A DNA stretch of 64,000 nt from Thelephora terrestris (lineage: Eukaryota; Basidiomycota; Agaricomycetes; Thelephorales; Thelephoraceae). The stretch is taken from positions 992,001 through 1,056,000 of the forward strand of contig WIUZ02000009.1 of assembly GCA_015956445.1 (NCBI GenBank). Direction: 5' to 3'. Under the pieces are notes generated by a model, which was not told the DNA's origin, searched no databases, and saw nothing but the letters and a program-made list of their open reading frames with translations. Within the stretch, counting starts at the first letter, position 1, and every line of letters begins with the position of its first letter. Of this stretch, positions 55,712-64,000 are shown piece after piece. The position numbers and the translations under genes are program-made.

Positions 55712-56299
55712 TGTCGGAAAAATCCTCACATCATTACCACGCATAATAATATGACAAATTTCCGGGTTAATTATTAAGAGAGAGTCTGATTCTTATGAGT
55801 ATAATTACGCGGGCAACATCTCAGTTGGTAAAGGAAGTGATTATTTTCTTCACATAATAACAATCTCATCATATAATAACAATGGCGTTGTTTAAGTGAT
55901 AACCATCACCTGGGACCGTTGCTGAAGAAAGTCAAAAATTCTTATCAGCTGTGCTGATATACTCGACGTACCTTAGATTTTGATTAGATTTGAGGAATAT
56001 CACATGTTGACAATCAATGATCACGTGCATCGTACGTTAACAATCGGTAATCACGTTCTTATCAGTGAAGTTAGTGAGAGGTGTGAATGGTTTGCAAGGG
56101 AATCACTTACTGGGGCTCAGAGTTCCTTACGTTCTCTGACAATTAAAGAAGAAGGCCGTGAACATAGAAACGAATTGTTTTCCAGTGGCAGGTTTGGAAT
56201 TTACCCATGGTATCCCCGGCGTCCCTTGCCTCAAGAGTGGGGAACAAAAATTGATTGCGCTGTAATTGTAAAAAATAACATGTGTGATATTACAGCTAG

Positions 56300-59140
56300 C
56301 TACGAACGGCTCCTAGTAGATCTAGTGGGGGGCTCCGTGGACGTGGTCTTTGCCTTTCTGGCGGGATTCTTCTTGGTGGGGGCAACTGGCTCAGCGTCGT
56401 GGCCAGGAGGACCTGTAATTGTGGATGAACCCCGGGCGGCCTTCTTCTTGGTGGGGGGCTTGGTGACCTTCGGGGCTGGGGGAAGAGTCTCGACGGCAGT
56501 TTCGTCAGTTGGAACAAGGGCGATATTGCTGGTGACAACATTTACGGCCGTTGTCACGAGCGAGACATTAGATGTGACGGAAACGGAGATTTGGGATCTG
56601 GGGGGACTGGAGGGTGCTGGAGGCGAAGGTGGGGGCAGGTCGGTGGTCTCGTTATCTCCACTTTTTTCGGCAGCCAACCGCTCATTAAACTCCCTGAGCT
56701 CTGCGTTGTAGTCACTGGTATCGAGGACAAAGTCAGCTCTGGGAGTTGCCGTAACGCCAAAGAGAGAAGTGTTGAAGATCGTAAAGATCCTCTGGTAGGT
56801 GGGGTCCAGAGGATCTGAAGATAAGATCTTCTTGTACTCCCGGAATGATTCCAAGTAGTTGATCCCGGTGACGTTGCCTCTCGGTGCAAAATCTGTATCG
56901 GGTGACAATATTGCCCGAACCTGCGAGTTAAATTAATTTTCCATACGATATCTATGATCAGTGGGACTTACAATAACGGCTGCAAGAGCGATTGTCCCCG
57001 GGGTAACCTCACTCAACCCCCATTTCACCCCTGAGGGAGTGGGGCCAGAGGATTTACCGTTGCCCTCGAGTGACGAGCGACCGAAAAATATGACTTTCAA
57101 AACCTACGGCTGATCAGTATCCTCGAAACTAGGTCCTTCAATGAAAGGGGATCACTTACGTTGATCAATGCCGGGTTCAGGAAGACGTCTCGCATCCTAG
57201 TGGACCCCTCCGGCAAAAGGATTGGTGGGAAGAGGCGATACGTCTTCACATCACCTTCCCCATCTGCACCTACAAGTTGTTGGAGCATCTTGATGCTCCC
57301 TCTATCCTTGAATTTCGACGGAAACCACTCCGGCTGGAATTGAGCTCCGAAGATTAGCCGTCCGCATTGTCGGATGTTGCTGATATGAGTGCCTCGGAGG
57401 CCTGTCAACCTCCGGTGAACAGGGGCTATGTGGGCTAGAGTCCGATGGGGAGAAGATGGGGTGCCCTGTCAACGTCGATGAAGGTGGTCCTTAGTCGTAC
57501 GATGCCTCCTAGCTCTGTAGGGACACGTAGGGAACTGTAGGGAAATGTAGTGAAACGTCGGGAACGTCGGGAACGTCGGGACGTGTAGGGAGAAGTAGAT
57601 ATCAAGAGGGAACTAAAGATAACTAAAGATAACAGAAGGGAATCAATGAAACAGACAAAGGAACGACGAGGGAAAACTTCGGGACGACGATGAGAACTTC
57701 GGGAGGTCGGGATCTTCAGGATGACGACAGGACGCTAGAGACGACGATGGGAACGCAGGGACGCAGGTATGACGACGAGAACGATAGGGAAGACGCAGGA
57801 GACTATAGGGAGACGACGACGACGAGAGGAGAACGATAGGGAGAGGAAAACATGGGAATCAGTCCCCTGGATTGGTCTCTGTGTTGAGTCTATCGAATAC
57901 AGAGGCTTATATACTAATCTAGGAGGCTCTGAGAATGTAGGAAGCAAGAGGGAATGAACCAAATGATGTCAAAAGACCTAATGACGAGTCTATGACATGG
58001 GGAGGGCGAGGGATCGAAGGGAACAACCAAGGAAAGAGATGTGGTTGAGAAATGAACCAAAAGGGAATGATCGAGCATAGGGATCGAGAGATCGAGGGGA
58101 ATGGTGTAGGGAGATATCGCGAAGGTATAGGGAAGTCGGGAGAAGATATAGGGAGGGGTCGCGAATGGTGTAGTGTTGGGAGGGATATAGGGAGGTCGGG
58201 GGGGGGGGTAGCGAGAGATAGGGAGAATACTAAAACATCGGGAAGGTCGCGAAGCATCGGGACGAGTAGGTTAGTATAGGGAAGGGAGTAGTGAGGTAAA
58301 GGGAGATATATGGGTATGTAGGGAAGTATAGGGATGCATAGGGGGGGGGGGGGGTAGGAAGGTATAGAGAGTATAGAAACGTCGCAAAACGTCGCAAAAC
58401 GTCGCGAAGCATCCCGAGGGAAAGGGACGTAGGGAATGTCGCCGACGAGTACTCCAGAGAATGGAGGCATGTCACCGGGTCATCTATAATCATTTTAGAC
58501 ACGAGTAAAATAGATAAGATGCAATCACTTACCACTGATTGGCCGGTCCTCGACAAGAAAGCCCTTACAGATGAGGGGGGTATGTAGGACAAAATCTCTT
58601 CTCCATCGTGATCGCTGGCTTTGATAGTACTGGGGTCAACTTTGGCCGACGAACCTATGAGGAAGCCACGGGCAACCGTCCACTCTGGCCATGGAGTACA
58701 CAACGCAAAAATCTTGGCGCCAGGATCCCGAATCGCGTCAGCGTCAGCAGGGTCAAGTGGCTGTTTCTTTGAGGGGCCTGTCCCAGAGGACACGGATGAT
58801 CCGTTGCGTACGTCTTGCTGCGATTGAACATGGGCGTCACCTACGGACAGCTGCGCACGACGGAGAGCCTATCAAACATCAGATCAGTATCAGTGGAAAC
58901 ACGAAAATTTCGAACTTACTGCCTCAAGCGTGTGGACGCTAACGGGTTCAGCGGTGGAACGATTCGTCTGAGTGGAGGTGACAGCTACCCTCTGACGCTC
59001 GTCCAAACCAGGCTGTCAACGCCGTGAGAGTGACGTCAGAATTTTGCCACAAAAAATGTCGGTACCTGGACAATGGGCCGAGTGCTAACGACCCCAGGGT
59101 CCTCTGAGTCAGATATATCGGAGAGAGAGAAGGCCTCCAT
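56300..59140 (-). CDS. Companion gene of the Plavaka element, unknown 520-residue protein
   Basis: Six exons (59140-59066, 59012-58920, 58868-58533, 57465-57160, 57103-56972, 56920-56300), all joined in phase 0, give 520 residues with no break. Blocks are MEAFSLSDISDSED, IFALCTPWPEWTVARGFLIG, PHRTLAHIAPVHRRLTGLRG, THISNIRQCGRLIFGAQFQP, KWGLSEVTPGTIALAAVIVR and INYLESFREYKKILSSDP. The C-terminus is Pro/Thr/Lys rich with PTKKKAARG and TKKNPARKAK, likely nuclear-localisation or DNA-contact segments. From memory, proteins with the RGTHISNIR and W(F)PS-type middle recur in agaric genomes without assigned function. It lies downstream of the transposase inside the inverted repeats, so it is element cargo or a second element protein. 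Confidence 0.7.
57466..58532 (-). repeat. 1,067-nt intron filled with purine-rich minisatellite
   Basis: Intron 3 of the companion gene is about 20 times longer than its neighbours. On the plus strand it is mostly purine, with many variants of TAGGGAGGTCGGGA, a stretch of G at 58,200-58,210 and 58,340-58,352, and (AAACGTCGC)-type triplication near 58,376-58,405. Splice sites at both ends are normal and the reading phase is kept. Confidence 0.7.
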
Positions 59141-59326
59141 GGTCCCAACCTCTGTTGTGGAGGGTGGATTATATACCTACGCAAGCTGGATGTGGTTAAG
59201 AGGCGATCAACGTACATCACTCACATAATGATCCACGCGTTGCCGACTCGCGATTACTAAAAAAACAGACATATGATTGATTCCGGCGTGCTGCACTGCA
59301 TGTCAAATACTGAAACGTCTATGCTA

Positions 59327-62300
59327 TCAAAACTTCTGCTTTAGTCGTAAGAACATGTCCCCATCAAGCGTGTCAATGACAAAATAATCCCCACGGTTTT
59401 TTATGTCTTCCAGCAACACCGCCCCACGCACAATAGAATCCAAGGGAATCACCTCACACCTACTCCGAGCCCGGATGTGCCACCTGAGGATTGACAGTTC
59501 CTTGTCGACGGCCTTTGCGTTCTGCCGGGTGCTCTTGTCCAGCGCTTGAATGAGGGCAAGGCGATAGTCGTGCCTGCCAACCCGGCAAACAAAGATGCAC
59601 GCAAGCTGTGCGAACACACGCCCACGCGGGAGATCTACAATCACAAAATCATACCGTGATTTTCCGTGGAATTTCGGGTTGCAACGCAGGTAATCCGTCT
59701 TGATCTCCCAATTGACAATGGATTCGTACCCCACTTTGACGAACATGTATTCAGTGATCTGTATGTAATTAAATCTGTCAGATCTGGATCGAAAGATCAT
59801 GACATAAATGAACGTACGTCATGCAGGCCAGTGACAACTAGGTCCGATTGTCCACTCAGCGCCCGAATCACTTGTGTGATGCGAGAACGCAAGGCGTTGA
59901 ACGCGAGGTCGTCCTTCTTGGTCTCACTCTCAAGGAAGGCATCAATTGTCTTGGTCTCCAACTTTGATCCCAATGCGGTCGAGTGGTTTGTACCAGATGA
60001 TATCTGATACGATTCCCCCACGCAGCTGATTTGATCCCTGCTTGTGGTTGTGGGATCAACGGCGTCTGCAGCATCTCGGCGTGCTTTCTCATGAAAGGCG
60101 TCGAGCCGGTCGACTCGAGATCAGATGTAATCGAGGACCAGGTCGTGATGCTCGACTCTGAGAATCTGGCAATAGAATTAGTCACTGTTATGTCGGCAGG
60201 TTGTGTAATAATTACTCACCTGATTTGCGATGTCCTTGAAATTTGTGCGCCTTTCGTAAGTCTCCCCTAAAGGGCCATGCAGCTTTTTGAAAGTCTTGCT
60301 TGTGTAGTTTCGGGTGGCGCCCTTTGACTCAATGTCATCAAAAAGATGCGTGGTGAGGTGCATCTTCGGGAATTTCCAACCCCCCTTGTTGTACGCCTGT
60401 CGAGTAATTTAAAATATATTAGTAGTTTCATCTTTCCGAGTGAAAAAATAGACGACCTACATGCGCCAGCTTGAAAAACTTTTCCTCCATTTTCCTACCG
60501 TACTTGATTGTTGTGTCGGTGTGGAGGTTGAGAGACGACAGGACGTCGAGCTCAACATATGCTCGGATGCAGGAGAGGAGGCGTCGGCCACTCGCATCCT
60601 CTCCGAGCGTGCTTCGCATCACTGGGACGCATATCTGACATCGCGTAAGATCAATCAATATTAGTGCACGTTAATGAATTGATTTGCGACATACCTTTGA
60701 CATATCTTCCCATTTAGATCCATCCGTGAAATCGACTGAGAGATATGCCGAGAAGTGGTTGAAATCCCTCCAACGAGGCATAGTATTTGCCCTGTCATGA
60801 GTTTTGGGTGAGACGTTCATCAGATTGGGGCACGGATTGAAAAACTTACATGTCATCAATCGTGGTGCACGCCGCTCTGCCAAGTTCCTGGGCATGTGTT
60901 TTGGCGTGGACCCAGAGATGATGCCGAAACAATCCACCGGGGAAAGTATGAAGCCGATCGAAAGATAAGGTGTCATGTGGGTCCGAGTTTTTTATCTTCC
61001 AAAATATGTTCTGCGATTGCATTATTTATGGGTAAGTAGTAGAACAAGTTAAAAATAAAATGAGAATGTACGTCAATATCTCGAAGGCCACAATTTTTCA
61101 GTATCTCCTCGCTTTCCCCAACGAGATCTTGCTCTCGTGCTTCCTCGATCGTTGCCTTTGTCTGCTGGGCGGTTCGGGCCCGGGACCTATTGGGAAAGCT
61201 GTCAAGATCTACATCAGCAACTAGGCACCGTGGGCATGGGTACAGGCTGCCAACTCCGCGGATCAGAGCCATGACAGACCTGAGTTGTCGAACTCAGCGT
61301 GTTATCTGAGTGTGGATCAGTGGGCTGATATTTACTTACTGTTCTTCGTAATCCGCAGAGAGGATTAATATTAATGGAAAAACATGACGTTCTACCCCAT
61401 CTCCACATCTCACCCAGTGCCCGATCTCCGAGATCTCTGAGATCGATTCGAGAAGTTTGTAAAAAGAGGCGTGCCAGACCACCCGTTTAAAGTCGACCCA
61501 GCCGGGTCTACCCTTGTTCTTGGCGTCATCCTCAACCTATATTTATGTAGAATTAATTCTGTACAAATTAAAAGTATTTTAAACATACCACAGGAAGCCA
61601 TCCGACAACGCGAGCACCCCCAAAGCCGTCGCCATTTCGGATTCCCACTGGAAGGTTGAGGATCCTAGCCATTACAGGGTAACCTTTCTGCGTCCCAAAC
61701 AACGAGAGTTTTGTTTTGTCGGCGTACAACTCGAGGCAGAGCATTTTGGCGTCTGCCGGTAGGTTCGACTTCAAATCTTTTCAGCACGAGCCCCAGATTT
61801 AAAAAGAATTAATAAATCTCACCTGGACGTCCCAAAAGCGCTTTCCAGTCCATGGCTCTGTATAAAGTTGTACGTACGTATCCTTTTCTTTATTGTACCT
61901 GAAGACCTTTCGCGCGTCCCACTCAAACTGGCGTACAAGATCTGGATCGACCAAATGGTCGAGGATCCAATCCCAGAGCGGGCGGCACTGGGTCTCGTAC
62001 GTTAGTCCGTCACCCTCAAAATCACAAGTGACTTCATGGCGTTTAAACTGGGATTGAAATTTAATAGTGTACATGTACATATGATCTTAAAACGTAGTTA
62101 CCGGGGTGAGCAGCTTGCTGGCGTTGTCCAACGAAGCTCTCATGTCCTTGAAGTTACGAAACGTGAACTTATTCGGCTCCTTCTGACACGTTCTGATTAA
62201 TTTAATCAGCCTATTGATTTGTTTCTGATTGAGCGCTGCATCGTGGACAAATTCCGTGAACTCGAAGTCTTCCTGGGAAGAAAAGGGGAGCCATGGCCTA

Positions 62301-62840
62301 TCATCATCGGGTGGTGTTGGTTCGGAGTGGTCGCGGAAGGACTCCCTGTATTCATCAGAGCTGAGAATATGGGTGCCTTTGCCGCTGTGGGGGTGATACT
62401 CGATCTTGATATCGCCGTTGTCTGGGGTCTGGTCACCTGATCCTGTCAATAAAAATCTGTTAGTCGCACCCGAATCCGATTTTAGAAACGTACTGCCCAC
62501 CTCTATTGTCAGTAGACCTATCCGATTGCTCAACTTGAACGTCGTCTGTGGTGTGCAGATCATCAGCGATTGCTGCAATCGGGATCCCATCGTCTGTGAT
62601 CTTTGGGTTAGAATAATACTATCCGTAGCAAAGGAGCGCTCACGACGTACCGTTTTCCCCAGGTTCGGGATCTGTGTTTTCGGCTGTGTGGTCGATAACG
62701 AGGATCGGCTCCTCCGGGCGTTCTCGGCATGACCGCTCATGCTGAACAAAGCCCCTCGAGTTGAAAGCATTGCCACAGTGAGGACAGATCTTACTTTCCA
62801 GTGCCAGACGCTGTGGTGGTCTCTTTGACCGGGGAGGCAT
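59327..62840 (-). CDS. Plavaka transposase
   Basis: A multi-exon gene starting MPPRSKRPPQRL. An N-terminal C2H2 finger reads CPHCGNAFNSRGFVQHERSC. Conserved Plavaka blocks follow in order: LCLELYADKTKLSLFGTQKG, YPVMARILNLPVGIRNG, VVGWLPVVEDDA, WVDFKRVVWHASFYKLLESI, HWVRCGDGVERHVFPLILIL and SADYEEQ. Then come CPRCLVAD, SFDRLHTFPGGLFRHHLW, NHFSAYLSVDFTDGSKWEDM, FPKMHLTTHLFDDIESKG, ATRNYTSKTFKKLHGPLGET and FKDIANQ. The C-terminus has NPKFHGKSRYDFVIVDL, SIVRGAVLLED and DGDMFLRLKQKF. The acidic catalytic residues lie in the LYADKT-type and DFTDG-type strands by family analogy. About ten short introns are present; those checked (at VTPgtaact, DVQgtgaga, LPVgtatgt) have normal borders. Exon 1-2 phase was not resolved. 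The order is complete to the normal C-terminus. Confidence 0.88.
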
Positions 62841-63072
62841 GATCAAAGGGATAATAATTGATGCCGGTAATAATAATGACTTAAGTAATTTACTTATTTA
62901 CAGCCGGCACCCGCTTGTTAATTAAGTAAAAACGTATTAGAAGCAAACAACTATTGACGCATCATTATAATGCCCCCACAGTTTTTCCGACATGGTCTCT
63001 TTCCCTCATCATCTCTTTTCTCTTCCCACAACTACTCAACAACCCCCCCTCTCACAAACAACACTTACTACT

Positions 63073-63819
63073 ATGTCTCTCAACGTCAACACTACTCCCT
63101 TTGTCGCTGCCTCCCCCTTCGACATTGATACCACCTATGATGTCGCCAACCACCTTTATGATACTCCTGCCACTATTGCTCATGACAACCAAGTTGCTCA
63201 AGACTTCCTTCGCCAGCATGTGGCCCCCTTCCGAGTTTGGGATCAGGCTGGGCACCTCATCCCTCTTCTTGATTCCATGGAATGTGACAGGGAGGAGAGG
63301 ATTATTAGGTTGGAAAGCAGATGGATCTCATGTATGTTATGTTCAGGAGTTTCGACAAAGATTTTACACATTTTTGTGACGAACATTGGAAACCTTTTCA
63401 GGCAGCTGTCCAAAAGCACTGTGTCTGCAGATTATGCCCCCCCAGGATCAGTCCCCAGTCATCCCTCCGACTCCACCAGGATCAGGGGGTTCCTCTCCCT
63501 CAATCTCCTCCTTGGAGTCCTGCCCCAGTTCCTTGGATGGTGGAGAGGACTTCAAAGAAGAGCCACAAGAGTCCAATGACTCGTTCTGGACAGCAGTGTC
63601 ACCCATCAAACAAGGCTCACTAAGTGCAGATGCAGTTGAAGCTGGAGGTCGCGAAGTTGCAGGACAAGTATGGGTCCGATCTAGTGAGTGAAGGGGTAAA
63701 CCAAGTGTCAACAGAGATGAATGAGGGGTTGCATCATGATGGAATGGGGTGCTCGGATTGTTGGGTGGATCCGACGTCAGGGAGGTACCCTTATTGTCCT
63801 CAGAGTATATACAACTCTT
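63073..63819 (+). CDS. Paralog of the 45.4 kb gene, hit at both ends by elements
   Basis: Starts MSLNVNTTPFVAASPFDIDT and matches the 45-kb gene block by block: YDVANHLYDTPATIAHDNQV, WDQAGHLIPLLDSMECDREE, ESCPSSLDGGE and GCSDCWVDPTSGRYPYCPQS. The CRLCPP and GCSDCW cysteines are kept. The coding similarity ends at 63,819, where terminus d begins, so the His/Cys-rich tail is lost. The Plavaka element sits in its 5' leader. Either insertion alone would probably silence it. Confidence 0.5.
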
Positions 63820-64000
63820 TGTCAGGAACATGGTATTTTTGAACTTTTTATAACACGATCTTTCTTCGAACTCTTCTTATCACTTCTTATGTTTTGAATG
63901 CTTCACACTCCTTATCCTTCACACCAATCATTCGAAACACACACACGCGCGTACTATTCCCAGCGAATCCACAACAAGCTATACTAGTGCTATCCCAACC
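63820..64000 (-). repeat. Element terminus d (reverse orientation, runs out of window)
   Basis: Starts TGTCAGGAACATGGTATTTT and matches the reverse complement of tails a-c for the whole 180 bp to the window end. A further copy of the repeated gene is therefore expected on the minus strand beyond 64,000. It interrupts the gene at 63,073. Confidence 0.75.

Larger units (their letters stand above)
55712..62992 (-). mobile_element. Plavaka-type DNA transposon, 7,281 bp, apparently complete
   Basis: Ends are the 11-bp inverted repeat TGTCGGAAAAA (55,712-55,722 and complement 62,982-62,992), flanked by TG on each side (55,710-55,711 and 62,993-62,994), read as a 2-bp target duplication. It carries two minus-strand genes, the transposase (62,840-59,327) and a 520-residue companion (59,140-56,300). 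Flanking sequence on the right matches the 5' leader of the 45-kb paralog, which independently supports the right end. Plavaka is a CACTA-related clade expanded in basidiomycetes. All recognisable transposase blocks are open, so it looks young. Confidence 0.82.

Noticed and set aside
57466-58532. Telomere-like (TTAGGG) repeats
   Set aside because: TAGGGA words recur, but no regular TTAGGG tract is present and the interval is a spliced intron.
55712-62992. Plavaka transposase as the mobiliser of the CACTGGGGGC foldbacks
   Set aside because: End sequences and target-duplication lengths differ (TGTCGGAAAAA with TG against CACTGGGGGCAAGG with TAT).

Overview
This is a gene-dense, transposon-laden piece of a basidiomycete nuclear genome, most likely an Agaricomycete. 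The evidence is short GT-AG introns of about 45-70 nt in almost every gene, an SRPK-like kinase, a NACHT (NLR-like) gene, an agaric-type multipass membrane protein, an SR-rich SCI1/NKAPD1-like protein and a Plavaka-type DNA transposon. I cannot name the species.

Left third (about 1-24 kb): the window opens inside the 3' part of a repeated gene that ends at a terminal motif, TACCATGTTCCTGACA, near 699. Beyond it lies a family of duplicated units, three direct (about 2.5-4.6, 7.1-8.5 and 8.7-10.3 kb) and one inverted (about 20.6-22.9 kb). Each carries a small two-exon gene of unknown function. In three of the four, the divergent neighbour is an NLR-like N-terminal gene or its relic. Only the inverted unit keeps a NACHT domain, and it stops early. 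Among the units sit an SRPK-like kinase (5.2-6.8 kb), an FAD/BBE oxidase with a large disordered insertion (11-14 kb) and sulfite reductase beta subunit (14.9-19.5 kb).

Middle (25-42.7 kb): ordinary single-copy genes. These are a DH-BAR-SH3 Rho GEF, a type II membrane protein, tRNA-Thr(UGU), an SR-rich nuclear protein, a membrane protein, an ankyrin protein, a penta-EF-hand protein, a ubiquitin-like protein, a small protein and an F-box protein. I could resolve most of their exons in consistent phase.

Right third (43.4-64 kb): a nested mobile-element block. It contains several unknown multi-exon genes present as paralogous copies, and five copies of the TGTCAGGAACATGGTA terminus in the window as a whole. 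Two large near-perfect palindromic foldback elements (1,368 and 876 bp) share CACTGGGGGCAAGG ends and 3-bp TAT target duplications. A 7,281-bp Plavaka element (55,712-62,992) has 11-bp inverted ends, a 2-bp TG duplication, an apparently complete transposase and a second, intact 520-codon gene. This element landed between the TATA box and the coding region of a gene whose uninterrupted paralog lies at 45.4 kb.

The best candidates for something undescribed are the divergent NLR/small-gene unit family, the two-gene Plavaka element, the foldback pair with an internal empty-site control, and the unclassified element with TGTCAGGAACATGGTA ends.
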